A stretch of DNA of 64,000 bases from an uncultured Granulosicoccaceae bacterium. Its GTDB lineage: Bacteria > Pseudomonadota > Gammaproteobacteria > Granulosicoccales > Granulosicoccaceae. The DNA lies in NCBI GenBank assembly GCA_937998875.1, contig CALLBO010000021.1:40639-104638 (forward strand), given 5' to 3'. Below the pieces are notes generated by a model. It saw only the letters and a list, made by a program, of their open reading frames with translations. It was not told the DNA's origin and did no database searches. A program made the position numbers and the translations under genes. Below are positions 26,759 to 35,080 of the stretch, one piece after another. How positions within the stretch are numbered: the stretch's first letter is position 1; each line of letters opens with the position of its first letter.

Positions 26759-28081
26759 ATGCTGCGTTTTCCATTCCGACATTCCGTGCGGAAGCCTGTC
26801 CCGGAGCCATACCCAGTGTCCGCAGATTATGAGTTGCCAGATTCTGATCCACCAGTTTTTGGCTCACCAGATTCTGGTTCGCCAGATCCGGCAAGTCGCG
26901 ATAGAGATAAATATGAGTATCTGTTCCTGAACGTCGGACACTTTCTGGATCACTTTTTCATGTTGATTTTCGCGACTGCGGCGGCCCTGCGCCTGACCAG
27001 CGAATGGGGGTTGAGCTACGCCGAACTGATTCCCTATGCTACCCCCGGGTTTATTGCCTTTGGTGTTTGCGCCATTCCCGCCGGCTGGCTGGCTGATAAG
27101 TGGAGCAGGGAAGGCATGATGGCAGTGTTCTTCATTGGCATTGGCCTCAGTTCGATATTCGCAGGTTTTGCGGCAAGCCCGTTTCAAATTGCCATCAGCC
27201 TGACACTGGTGGGCGTTTTTGCTGCGATCTATCATCCGGTGGGGCTGGCTATGGTGGTGCAGGGTAAAACCAAAACCGGGTTGCGACTGGCGGTTAACGG
27301 TGTGTGGGGTAATCTCGGTGTTGCGAGTGCCGCACTGCTGACTGCGTTTTTTATTGATTTATCCGGATGGCGAAGTGCTTTTTACCTAACCGGTGTGTTG
27401 TCTGTTTGCATTGGGCTGGCTTATTGGTGGTTTATTCGTCGCTATCCGGAGGACCCGGATGTAACTACCGCTAAAGCTGCAGTAAACCAGACAGCAGGAT
27501 CCGCCAGTCTTTGGCGGATCTTTGCGGTCATTCTGGTGACAACCGCGATAGGCGGGCTTGTGTTTCAGAGTACGACCTTTGCGTTGCCGAAAGTTTTTGA
27601 TGAAAGGTTATCGGACATCATCAGTTCCGCAACCATGAATGGCTGGTATGCGTTTCTTGTATTTGCGATTGCCGCCGGTGGGCAGGTGGTGGTGGGTAAG
27701 CTGCTTGATCACTATCCGGTGAAGATTATTTTTGCAACGGTTGCAGCGCTTCAGTGTTTGCTTTTCGCAGTGATGATTCAATCAGAAGGGCAGATAGCGT
27801 TAATCGTCTCTATTGCATTTATGTTGGTGGTTTTCGGGCAAATTCCGATTAACGATGTGTTACTTGGCCGCATTGTCAGCAGTGAATGGCGCAGCCGCGC
27901 TTATGCCCTGCGATACCTGGTTACATTTTCTGTAATGGCATCTGCAGTGCCACTGATTGCATGGATTCATAGTGGCTGGGGATTCGGCCGGTTGTTTGCT
28001 GTGCTGTCGGTGGCGGCGGGCTGTATTTTTCTTGCAGTTATGTTTTTGCCACCGGCAAACAAAAAGGTTGTTGCCGTTTAG
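26759..28081 (+). CDS. Major facilitator superfamily transporter
   Basis: 440 residues with about 12 membrane segments. The region FLNVGHFLDHFFMLIF begins the first helix near residue 56, and GWLADKWSREGMM is the cytoplasmic loop 2-3 motif. The first ~50 residues are unlike a transporter: proline- and aspartate-rich with repeated PDSD/PDSG units from a CCAGATTCTG DNA repeat. A shorter in-frame start before the first helix is not obvious (a GTG is the only candidate), so either the extension is real or translation starts at a rare codon. The substrate is unknown; related carriers move organic acids or resistance substrates. Confidence 0.85.
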   Translation: MLRFPFRHSVRKPVPEPYPVSADYELPDSDPPVFGSPDSGSPDPASRDRDKYEYLFLNVGHFLDHFFMLIFATAAALRLTSEWGLSYAELIPYATPGFIAFGVCAIPAGWLADKWSREGMMAVFFIGIGLSSIFAGFAASPFQIAISLTLVGVFAAIYHPVGLAMVVQGKTKTGLRLAVNGVWGNLGVASAALLTAFFIDLSGWRSAFYLTGVLSVCIGLAYWWFIRRYPEDPDVTTAKAAVNQTAGSASLWRIFAVILVTTAIGGLVFQSTTFALPKVFDERLSDIISSATMNGWYAFLVFAIAAGGQVVVGKLLDHYPVKIIFATVAALQCLLFAVMIQSEGQIALIVSIAFMLVVFGQIPINDVLLGRIVSSEWRSRAYALRYLVTFSVMASAVPLIAWIHSGWGFGRLFAVLSVAAGCIFLAVMFLPPANKKVVAV

Positions 28082-28088
28082 CTATCTA

Positions 28089-28418
28089 TTAGTCATCCAA
28101 CTGTATAAGTGACACTATCACCGCTTCAACAGACGGTGCATTAAACTTTGATACACAGCAATGCGCCAGTGCGGACATGTGTCTGCGGGCAAGCTCCACT
28201 GCGGTACTCACATCAATTGTCTCGCCAGTGGCGGCTACTGCCGCGCTACCGTCTGTGTTTATAGCGATATTGAACAGCGCGCCATCAGACAGAATCAGCT
28301 GACAATCTGTACTGACAGTTTGCAGATACGCATTCCAGCTGTCGGATGATTCGATAATCTCCAGTTCATCACTGTTTTTAAATCTTACGATCGCCGGCCA
28401 TTTCATGTTCATCTTCAT
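28089..28418 (-). CDS. Small hypothetical protein downstream of the TrmH-like gene
   Basis: 109 residues, soluble, opening with MKWPAIVRF. It resembles short DUF4144-type proteins in length and start, though I am unsure. Its start lies 3 bp after the stop of the SpoU methyltransferase, so the two are cotranscribed. It may be a conserved companion; no function can be assigned. Confidence 0.6.
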   Translation of the reverse strand: MKMNMKWPAIVRFKNSDELEIIESSDSWNAYLQTVSTDCQLILSDGALFNIAINTDGSAAVAATGETIDVSTAVELARRHMSALAHCCVSKFNAPSVEAVIVSLIQLDD

Positions 28419-28421
28419 ATT

Positions 28422-28955
28422 TCAGGCCTTGACGCTAAGATTGTTTCTGCAATCGCGGCTAGTGCGAACCAGACTGTTGTATTCCTTTGAGTCAAGTGCC
28501 GGGCTACGCTTCATTGCGCGATCATAGAGCACGACATTTACCGACGCAGATAGATTGAGACAGCCGTTCGTCGGGATGAAAACAACATGGTCGGATGCAT
28601 CAATCGTCTCCTGTGACAAGCTGTAGTCTTCCGGTCCGAAAACATACAACGCCCGGTCAGGGTGCTGAAACTCTGTGAGTGGAATGGCATTCTCGCAGAG
28701 TTCTATACATACCACTTTTAACGTACCGGTAGTGGCGAGCAGTAGATCATCTACCCTGGTCAGCGGGATCTCGTCTCGTCGGTTCGCGGTATCGGTATAG
28801 AATGGCTGTGCGCGGTCGTATCGGGTGCCGGTATAGTAGATGTGATCAGCGTCAAAGCAACCGCAGGCTCGCACTACCGATCCGACATTACCCGGACTCT
28901 TTGGATTGCTAAGTCCGATGGCGCAGTAACTTCTATGCAAAGTGCTGTTGTTCAT
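28422..28955 (-). CDS. TrmH/SpoU-family RNA methyltransferase
   Basis: 177 residues from the ATG at 28955; an upstream ATG at 29039 gives an extra 28 polar residues with no support. SPOUT signatures are NPKSPGNVGSVVRACGCF (about 13-30), LYVFGPEDYSLS and LNLSASVNVVLYDR. It should transfer methyl from SAM to ribose in RNA, most likely tRNA. The region up to the divergent kinase gene at 29050 is short, so the promoters for both lie within about 100 bp. Confidence 0.83.
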   Translation of the reverse strand: MNNSTLHRSYCAIGLSNPKSPGNVGSVVRACGCFDADHIYYTGTRYDRAQPFYTDTANRRDEIPLTRVDDLLLATTGTLKVVCIELCENAIPLTEFQHPDRALYVFGPEDYSLSQETIDASDHVVFIPTNGCLNLSASVNVVLYDRAMKRSPALDSKEYNSLVRTSRDCRNNLSVKA

Positions 28956-29049
28956 GAAGATTGTATTGACCCTTTGTGCAAGTATACTGTTTTTTCCAGA
29001 CTGATTTTTGGGCCACGAATCATTTTGAGCCACTGACACAGAGTATTTT

Positions 29050-29544
29050 ATGGGTATGGGAAAACTAACCTTTTTTTGTGGAAAAATGGGTGCTGGAAAA
29101 ACAACTCATGCTCGTAAATTCGCACAGCGCGAAAATGTTGTCTTCCTGTCAGAAGATGAATGGCTTGAATCACTTTATCCCGCGAAAATCGGATCAGTTG
29201 AAAGCTATATAAAGTATTCGAATCGGTTAAAACCAATAATTAGAAAACTGGTTCAATCAATTTTGAATACCGGAACGGATGTCGTAATGGATTTTCCGGC
29301 CAACACCATCTCGCAGAGGCAATGGCTTAAAGATATCTACTCAGATATAGAGGCCTCACATGAGCTAATCTACGTTAATGCACCCGATAGCGTCTGTCTG
29401 GAGCAAATAGCGAAAAGGCGATTAGAACAACCTGAGAGATCTGCGATGGACACACCTGAAATGTTCTTGCAGATCACAAGGTATTTCGTTGAACCGACAG
29501 TTGACGAAGGTTTTAGTATCACGACAGTTGCACCAAAGGCATAG
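29050..29544 (+). CDS. P-loop kinase-like ATPase (AAA_33/zeta type)
   Basis: 164 residues. The Walker A motif GKMGAGKTT (about 11-19) is at the N-terminus, followed by SEDEW and DVVMDFPANT, where an aspartate after a beta strand fits a small-molecule kinase. The arrangement matches AAA_33/zeta-toxin-like kinases that phosphorylate small molecules or nucleotides. There is no antitoxin-like gene beside it, so I do not call a toxin. The next gene starts 7 bp downstream, so they are likely cotranscribed. Confidence 0.75.
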   Translation: MGMGKLTFFCGKMGAGKTTHARKFAQRENVVFLSEDEWLESLYPAKIGSVESYIKYSNRLKPIIRKLVQSILNTGTDVVMDFPANTISQRQWLKDIYSDIEASHELIYVNAPDSVCLEQIAKRRLEQPERSAMDTPEMFLQITRYFVEPTVDEGFSITTVAPKA

Positions 29545-29551
29545 ACTGCAT

Positions 29552-30193
29552 ATGAATACGGGTAAGGATGGATTCATCGAGCTGTGGCCAACGACTTTTC
29601 TGCAACGCAAGCTGGCAAATACAGAAGCTGCCAATAAGGCGCTGCTTAATGTGATTTTCGAGCAGGAGTCCGGCAGAGAAGATATGACAGTCGATTACTC
29701 ATCGGAGAATCTGTTCTCAAAACCCACACCGGCGACGGATTGGTTAAAGCAGTGTATCGACAAAACAGTGGCTGACTACTTTAGAAATCTATCCGTCACT
29801 TACGATATACAGTGGAGCGTTCAGGGTTGGGCCAATATCAATCGCCGCGGTGACTACCATACCCTGCATAATCATCCTCACAGCTATCTCAGTGGCACTT
29901 ACTACGTTCAGGTGCCAACAGCGCAGGGTGATGCACACGATGGTACCCGTTCAGATTTGAATCCCGGTGCAATTTCTTTTTTCGATCCCCGGCCGCAGGC
30001 GAATACAACAGCTATTGCCGGGGATGGCCAGATTGATCCGGAGTTTCGTATTCAGCCCGAGCCGGGATTGATGTTACTCTGGCCTTCGTTTCTGCATCAT
30101 ATGGTGCATCCCAATCTGTCTGACGATATTCGTGTGTCGGTGTCATATAATGTGCTGCTGAAAGATGTGCAGCAATATCTGCCGCACAGCTAA
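29552..30193 (+). CDS. Putative Fe(II)/2-oxoglutarate dioxygenase (TIGR02466-like)
   Basis: 213 residues from the ATG at 29552, 7 bp after the kinase-like gene; the frame is open further up but that part lies inside the upstream gene. The double-stranded beta-helix pattern is seen: NINRRGDYHTLHNHPHSYLS with the first metal histidine(s), AISFFDPR, then LMLLWPSFLHHMVHPN with the distal histidine and an IRVSVSYN arginine. This fits small uncharacterised 2OG-oxygenases. The substrate is unknown. Confidence 0.78.
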   Translation: MNTGKDGFIELWPTTFLQRKLANTEAANKALLNVIFEQESGREDMTVDYSSENLFSKPTPATDWLKQCIDKTVADYFRNLSVTYDIQWSVQGWANINRRGDYHTLHNHPHSYLSGTYYVQVPTAQGDAHDGTRSDLNPGAISFFDPRPQANTTAIAGDGQIDPEFRIQPEPGLMLLWPSFLHHMVHPNLSDDIRVSVSYNVLLKDVQQYLPHS

Positions 30194-30242
30194 CCTGCGC
30201 CTGCGCAACCCGCATCTGCCCAACAAACAACCCTATAACAAT

Positions 30243-31214
30243 ATGAACAAGAATTCAGATAGCGCTGTTACCACTCATGACTCTGAAGAAGATGCAAGAA
30301 ATCGTGACATAAAAATTTATGTCAACGGTGAGGTCGTGCATCGTGATGAGGCTAAAGTCTCAGTCTATGACTCAGGCTTTATGTTGGGTGATGGTATGTG
30401 GGAGGGAATGCGCCTGTACAACGGCGTCTGGGCGTTCTTTGAAGAGCACATGGACCGGTTGTTTGATAGCTGCAAGGCAGTATCGCTCGATATAGGCATG
30501 ACGCGCGAGCAAATCGCTGAAGCGCTGGAGCTGACAGCGGCTGCCAACCAGATGACCACTGATGTGCATTGTCGCTTAATGGTTACGCGCGGTGTGAAAG
30601 TTAAACCGTTTCAGCATCCCTCGTTATCGAGAAGCGGGCCGACGGTTGTCATTATCATGGAGCATTCCAAAGCGATAGACAGAGTCGAAGCCGCAGATGC
30701 CGAGCGCGGTATCACCCTGGCGTCAGTGCCTCAGGTTCGTGGCCTGCCACACTCTCAGGACGCGAAGTTCAACTCTCATTCAAAACTAAATTGCGTCATC
30801 GCCTGTCTGCAGGCCGAGTCGGCTGGTGCAGATGAGGCACTGATGCTCGATCCGAACGGTTTTGTTAATACCACCAACGCCTGCAACTTTTTTATCGTTC
30901 GAAAAGACGAGGTGTGGACTTCCACTGGCGACTACTGCATGAATGGCGTTACGCGCCAGAAGGTGATCGACATCTGTCGGGTTGCTGACATACCGGTATT
31001 TGAAAAGAATTACTCGCTTTATGAAGCTTATGGCGCTGATGAAGCGTTTCTCACCGGCACCTTCGGCGCGCAAACACCGATCTATTCTATAGATGGTAAA
31101 GTAATTGGCAGCGGTAAAGCTGGCCCTGTGACCAGAAAGATCAGGCAGTTGTACAAGATGCTGATTGACGAGTACATCGAAGAAGCTGCGCTGATTAAAG
31201 GCTTTCGTAGTTAA
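30243..31214 (+). CDS. Class IV PLP aminotransferase (BCAT/D-amino-acid type)
   Basis: 323 residues from the ATG at 30243. Typical class IV motifs are DSGFMLGDGMWEGMRLYNG (about 43-61), KFNSHSKLNCVIA with the likely PLP lysine, GADEALMLDPNG and FLTGTFG. Members include branched-chain aminotransferases, D-amino-acid aminotransferase and 4-amino-4-deoxychorismate lyase. The first 23 residues are polar and unlike the family, so the functional start could be downstream. The substrate is not readable. It follows the dioxygenase by 49 bp and is followed by a small membrane protein. Confidence 0.85.
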   Translation: MNKNSDSAVTTHDSEEDARNRDIKIYVNGEVVHRDEAKVSVYDSGFMLGDGMWEGMRLYNGVWAFFEEHMDRLFDSCKAVSLDIGMTREQIAEALELTAAANQMTTDVHCRLMVTRGVKVKPFQHPSLSRSGPTVVIIMEHSKAIDRVEAADAERGITLASVPQVRGLPHSQDAKFNSHSKLNCVIACLQAESAGADEALMLDPNGFVNTTNACNFFIVRKDEVWTSTGDYCMNGVTRQKVIDICRVADIPVFEKNYSLYEAYGADEAFLTGTFGAQTPIYSIDGKVIGSGKAGPVTRKIRQLYKMLIDEYIEEAALIKGFRS

Positions 31215-31249
31215 TACATGAACAACACATTAAGTTTAAGGAGCAATAG

Positions 31250-31711
31250 ATGAATACCGCCGTTGCACAAAAAAAAACGCACTGGAGTGTCTGGGTAGTC
31301 GGCGGCTTATCGCTGATCTGGCATGTAATGGGATGTGCCAATTACCTTTGGCAGGCCACCATGTCAGCAGACGCGCTGACTGGTATGACGGCTGCACAGC
31401 AGGCAATAATTACTGACAGGCCGGCATGGGCGACCGGTGCATTTGCGATTGCAGTATTCGGTGGTGCGATAGGCAGCATTCTTTTGTTACTCAGAAAGCG
31501 ATTGTCGCTTTGGTTTTTTCTTCTGGCTTTAATCGGCGTGATTGTCTCGATGATTCCTGTATTCGGTATTGTTAATTCCGGCGTGGAGTTTTCGATGGCT
31601 GAAAGGGTGATGTATCTTGCGATGACACCGTTGGTCGGGGCGTTTCTGGTGTGGTTTACCCGACTGGCAATTCGACGCGGCTGGATTGGTGACGGGCCTG
31701 CAAATATTTAA
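31250..31711 (+). CDS. Small integral membrane protein, function unknown
   Basis: 153 residues with four predicted membrane helices (about 14-34, 64-82, 86-104 and 118-138). AAGGAG stands about 8 nt before the ATG. The pattern WHVMGCANYLWQ in helix 1 recurs in a group of short bacterial membrane proteins with no assigned function. It lies 35 bp after the aminotransferase gene and probably ends that transcript. Confidence 0.72.
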   Translation: MNTAVAQKKTHWSVWVVGGLSLIWHVMGCANYLWQATMSADALTGMTAAQQAIITDRPAWATGAFAIAVFGGAIGSILLLLRKRLSLWFFLLALIGVIVSMIPVFGIVNSGVEFSMAERVMYLAMTPLVGAFLVWFTRLAIRRGWIGDGPANI

Positions 31712-31831
31712 CGTTTGAGCCCCTTGTAGAGTTTGTACATAGTGCAGAGATACTCTCCCGACAGAGGCTGTCGCTAAAGCAAAGCGAATCTCACTGTGTG
31801 ACAAAACCCTCCCCCGAGCTTAGACTTGGAT

Positions 31832-31846
31832 CCTCCCAAAGGGAGG
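31832..31846. repeat. Short hairpin beside the Fe-S gene fragment
   Basis: CCTCCC-AAA-GGGAGG is a perfect 6-bp stem with a 3-nt loop, lying 34 bp before the iron-sulfur fragment. It resembles the two larger CCCTC/GAGGG palindromes on the other side (32068-32092, 32175-32199). Confidence 0.5.
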
Positions 31847-31880
31847 GTGGCTTGCATGTTTTCACTGTACGGCAAAACGA

Positions 31881-32069
31881 ATGGAGTTGTTGACAGAGGA
31901 GCAGGTCAAGGCTGAGGCCGGTCGTTGCATGAGTTGCGGTATGTGCTTTGAGTGCGATAACTGTGTGATCTACTGTCCGCAGGATGCTGTCTTTCGCATA
32001 AAGAAAGACAAGAGCACCACCGGGCGTTATGTAGATACTGAATATGACAATTGCATTGGCCCCAATTGA
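31881..32069 (+). pseudogene. Remnant of a DsrL/GltD-like iron-sulfur oxidoreductase
   Basis: 62 codons matching the internal ferredoxin part of DsrL-like NAD(P)-dependent oxidoreductases: LTEEQVKAEAGRCMSCGMC, then FECDNCVIYCP with the full first cluster set CxxCxxCx..CxxxC, then TTGRYVDTEYDNCIG. Intact relatives continue after CIG with CHxCxxxCP. Here the frame goes to Pro-Asn and stops, exactly where a REP-like palindrome begins. The FAD/NAD-binding half upstream is also missing. The piece therefore looks like a deletion remnant. It could still be expressed as a small Fe-S protein, but half of the second cluster is lost. Confidence 0.6.
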
Positions 32070-32092
32070 CACCCTCTCGCTTGCGGGAGGGT
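32068..32092. repeat. REP-like palindrome, copy 1
   Basis: GACACCCTCTCGCTTGCGGG followed by AGGGT forms an ACCCTC/GAGGGT stem. It starts at the stop codon of the Fe-S remnant. A second copy at 32175-32199 shares the beginning GACACCCTC and the end GCGGGAGG. Confidence 0.6.
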
Positions 32093-32174
32093 CGGTGTCT
32101 AAGCGCCGGGGAGGGATCTTCTACGGCTTGCAGACGATAAACTGCAATCTAAACGCGTGTTACTGTACTTTTGC

Positions 32175-32199
32175 GACACCCTCCGCCAGCGGGAGGACG
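32175..32199. repeat. REP-like palindrome, copy 2
   Basis: GACACCCTCCGCCAGCGGGA then GGAC. The inner CCTCC/GGAGG pair can form a hairpin 12-31 bp past the sulfatase stop on the minus strand. It may act as the sulfatase terminator, though no T-tract follows. Confidence 0.55.
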
Positions 32200-32210
32200 G
32201 CACCTATGAG

Positions 32211-33659
32211 TCAATCCAGATAGTGGTCATACCACCGAACTTCAGCGTTATTCATCGTATCCGGTAGCCCCGGTGCTTTTAATGTATCTGCCCATTCAGA
32301 AAGCGATTGTTTAAGCGCCTCTGCGCGCTGAGGTTCTGACACAATCAGGTTTTCATGTTCATGATTGCCGCTTAAGTTGAAGAGATACTCGCGCGTGCCT
32401 GCAAGAATATACTTCCAGTTGCCTTCTACCACCGCTGCCTGATTCCAGAAACGCCAGAAAAGTGGTCGGTCATTCAGACCCGTCTGTGTGCCGTCAAGAT
32501 AAGGCAGCAGGTTTTGACCATCGAGCTCCGGTGCGGCTTCAAGCCCGGCTATCGCAAGACTGGTTGCTGCAACATCAAGGGTTGAAACCGGATCATCGAA
32601 AACAGTATTCGTCGGCAATGTGCCCGGCCAGCTGACGATATACGGTATCCGAACTCCGCCTTCGGTCAGCATGCCTTTTTCACCCACCCACGGGGTGTTG
32701 AAAGATCCATCCCATGCGGCACTGTTGTCTTCAATCGGGGCATCGCTTAACGGTATGCCGAGTGGTGCACCGTTATCGCTGATGAAGAATATAATTGTGT
32801 TTTCAGAAAGACTCAGTTCATCAAGTTTGTTGCGTATTTTACCAACACCGTCATCAATCGCAGACATCATAGCCAGTGCATATTTGCGTCGCGTCTCTGC
32901 GGCTGCGTCGTGACGTGACAGGTATTCATCTGTCGCCTCCATTGGAACGTGAGGTGCGAAGTAGGGCAGGTAAAGAAAGAAAGGCTGGTTCCTGTTTTTT
33001 TCAATAAAGGCAAGCCCGACATCGGTGGTGATATCCAGCCGGTAGTTGGTGTTTTTCCGTCTCGCAGGATTTAACTGATTGCCGTTCAGGTCAATATTGG
33101 TCCACCAGGTATTCAGATACCCTGAATAAACAGAATCAAAGCCACGCTGGTCGGGAAAGTACTGCCTGCGCTGGTCGTAGCTTACCGAGTCGTTGTCAAA
33201 CACCTTTGAATTCTGATCGATCTCAAGGTGCCATTTGCCCGCCATACCGGTCTGATAACCTGCATCCTGCAGACGATTTGCCACGGTTATCTGATCGAGT
33301 GGCAACGGGTTCAGGCTGTTGTCATCAAGGCCGAATTTCTGCTGATACCGCCCGGTGAGCAGAGCTGCCCGCGACGGAGTGCATTGTGGTGCAGTGACGT
33401 ATCCCGCTGTCATGCGAACACCATCGCTCGCCAGCTGATCAATATTGGGTGTGGTTATGTCGTCAACAACACCATAAGCCCCGACGTCTGCGTAGCCCTG
33501 ATCATCGGTAAAAACGACAATTATATTTGGCCGATTGTCTGTGCGTTCTTCAACGGAAGTGGCTTCGCCGGTGACAGGTTCCTCTGAGGAGTTCGGCGAA
33601 CAGGCGTTTAAGATTGCAGCGCAAAGCGGCAGTAAAATGAAGTGACGACGTTTTAGCAT
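32211..33659 (-). CDS. Sulfatase lipoprotein (arylsulfatase A family)
   Basis: 482 residues. A lipoprotein signal peptide ends in ILNAC (Cys20). The sulfatase domain opens with RPNIIVVFTDDQGYADVG (metal Asp pair about 52-53) and the catalytic site is Cys93 in QCTPSRAALLTGR, the CxPSR motif matured to formylglycine by FGE or anSME. Further metal residues are in SDNGAP. It would release sulfate from a sulfated ester, probably a carbohydrate, at the outer or inner membrane face. No formylglycine-generating enzyme or other polysaccharide-degrading gene is adjacent. Confidence 0.9.
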   Translation of the reverse strand: MLKRRHFILLPLCAAILNACSPNSSEEPVTGEATSVEERTDNRPNIIVVFTDDQGYADVGAYGVVDDITTPNIDQLASDGVRMTAGYVTAPQCTPSRAALLTGRYQQKFGLDDNSLNPLPLDQITVANRLQDAGYQTGMAGKWHLEIDQNSKVFDNDSVSYDQRRQYFPDQRGFDSVYSGYLNTWWTNIDLNGNQLNPARRKNTNYRLDITTDVGLAFIEKNRNQPFFLYLPYFAPHVPMEATDEYLSRHDAAAETRRKYALAMMSAIDDGVGKIRNKLDELSLSENTIIFFISDNGAPLGIPLSDAPIEDNSAAWDGSFNTPWVGEKGMLTEGGVRIPYIVSWPGTLPTNTVFDDPVSTLDVAATSLAIAGLEAAPELDGQNLLPYLDGTQTGLNDRPLFWRFWNQAAVVEGNWKYILAGTREYLFNLSGNHEHENLIVSEPQRAEALKQSLSEWADTLKAPGLPDTMNNAEVRWYDHYLD

Positions 33660-33852
33660 CTTGGGCAGCGTTCAAAGACAATAGACAATCTAAAGCTATT
33701 GCAAGATATGCACCCTGGTATTAGGAACGCTGTGCGGTGGCGAGAGTTTTCTTTTCGTGATGGATTCGGGGGTCAGTTGATTGTCGCAGGTGACGTGCCG
33801 GTCTCCGCCAATTGTTAATTGTCCCGCGGCAGCCTGTTTGCAGGTGAGATTT

Positions 33853-34239
33853 TTACTGACCGGGTGAAGACTTTCTTCTGGCGAGAATCAACAAAGCTAT
33901 GCCGACAGCAGCGGGCAGTGATTGAACCAATGCGATTCTTGGCGAGGCAGTGGCTGCACCAAACAAGCCTGCAACAAAGACCATTAACAGGAAGCAGACT
34001 GCCACTCTGTATTGCCAGAGTTTTTCTTTGATGGAAAGCGACCAGAAAAGGCCTGCTGCGAGGAAAAAATTGTAGATTCCCTGATTTGCTGCAAGTACTT
34101 TTGTCGGTTCGAACAAATCCTGTGGTATGGAGCTAAAAATCTCCGGGCCTTTTGTGGTCCAGGCAAAGATTTCAAACCAGGCAATGTAGCAATGTAAAAT
34201 TGCGATGAGTGCGATAACAATTTTAGCTAGTACGTTCAA
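33853..34239 (-). CDS. DUF1304 small membrane protein
   Basis: 128 residues and four membrane helices. The opening LIAILHCYIAWFEIFAW, a conserved ILANQGIYNFFLAAGL-like segment and FGAATASPR are typical of DUF1304 proteins. Their function is not known. The gene is 32 bp after the PhyH-like dioxygenase on the same strand and may be the last gene of the paaGIK transcript. Confidence 0.85.
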   Translation of the reverse strand: MNVLAKIVIALIAILHCYIAWFEIFAWTTKGPEIFSSIPQDLFEPTKVLAANQGIYNFFLAAGLFWSLSIKEKLWQYRVAVCFLLMVFVAGLFGAATASPRIALVQSLPAAVGIALLILARRKSSPGQ

Positions 34240-34271
34240 GGTTGCTTCCTTTAATAAATCATCGCTTGTGT

Positions 34272-35072
34272 TTAGCTGGTGCCGACGGTCTTTTCGTATA
34301 AATCCTGCAGTTCAGTATGTCGTCTGACAGCAGTCGGCTCAAAATCACTCGTTGCAGGTGAATCAATGCCAAAGTGGTTGTATCGATCCTTTCCACGAAC
34401 AAGCATTGCAGTGTCCATATCGTGCTTGGTCTGTCGCACGTGTGGTGCGAAGTACTGGATATTCAACCCGATGCGCCGGTCATTTCCCTGGTTTGGCATG
34501 GATGCGTGCAGCGTCCAGCCGTGATGAAAAGATGCTTCACCGGGTGCAAGCGGGCAGGCAATACTCGTACTGGTATCGATATTGGTTACGGTTTGGCCCT
34601 GCAGCAGTACATTGTTACTATCTTCAGTAGCATGATGTTCCAGGCGCCCAGACTTATGACTACCCGGAAGCATCTGCATGCAGCCGGTTTCTTCAGTTGC
34701 CGGCGAGAGCGCCAGCCACATGCTTACCTGATCATCATGGCTGAGACCCCAGTAAGTGAGATCCTGGTGCCAGCTTACATGAGACGCCGTCCCGGCTTCT
34801 TTGATGATATAGGTTACGTTGAAGAGCAAAATGTCCGGGCCAATTAGCTGTTCAACAATATCCAGTGCCGCCGGTAGCGTTGCGAGTTGATACGGTGAAC
34901 GAAACAATGTGTGCACCTTGGCCAGATAATGCAGATTGCCTTGATCTTTTTCAGCGGTCTCAAGAGCATCTCTGTGGGACTTTGCGGTGGCGGAATCAAT
35001 CAACGGGATACCGCTTATGTATCCGTCGCGTTCGTAGTCAATTGCGAGTTCTGTAAGATTATATGATTTCAT
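34272..35072 (-). CDS. Phytanoyl-CoA dioxygenase family (PhyH) protein
   Basis: 266 residues. The Fe(II) facial triad is visible: H-x-D in SWHQDLTYWG and a distal histidine in LHASMPNQGNDRR, with the 2-oxoglutarate-binding Arg close by. Conserved ETGCMQMLPGSHKSG and PGEASFHHGW are classic PhyH signatures. PhyH members hydroxylate acyl-CoA or small metabolites such as ectoine. It starts 8 bp after paaK, suggesting it belongs to that operon. The substrate may be an aromatic or CoA compound, but that is inference. Confidence 0.86.
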   Translation of the reverse strand: MKSYNLTELAIDYERDGYISGIPLIDSATAKSHRDALETAEKDQGNLHYLAKVHTLFRSPYQLATLPAALDIVEQLIGPDILLFNVTYIIKEAGTASHVSWHQDLTYWGLSHDDQVSMWLALSPATEETGCMQMLPGSHKSGRLEHHATEDSNNVLLQGQTVTNIDTSTSIACPLAPGEASFHHGWTLHASMPNQGNDRRIGLNIQYFAPHVRQTKHDMDTAMLVRGKDRYNHFGIDSPATSDFEPTAVRRHTELQDLYEKTVGTS

Positions 35073-35080
35073 ACGTGTTG

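Noticed and set aside
29050..29544. Zeta-type toxin of a toxin-antitoxin pair
   Set aside because: The P-loop fits, but no antitoxin-like gene is adjacent; the downstream genes are metabolic enzymes.
31881..32069. An intact small ferredoxin gene
   Set aside because: The sequence matches an internal part of a larger DsrL/GltD-like protein and breaks before the second cluster motif is complete.
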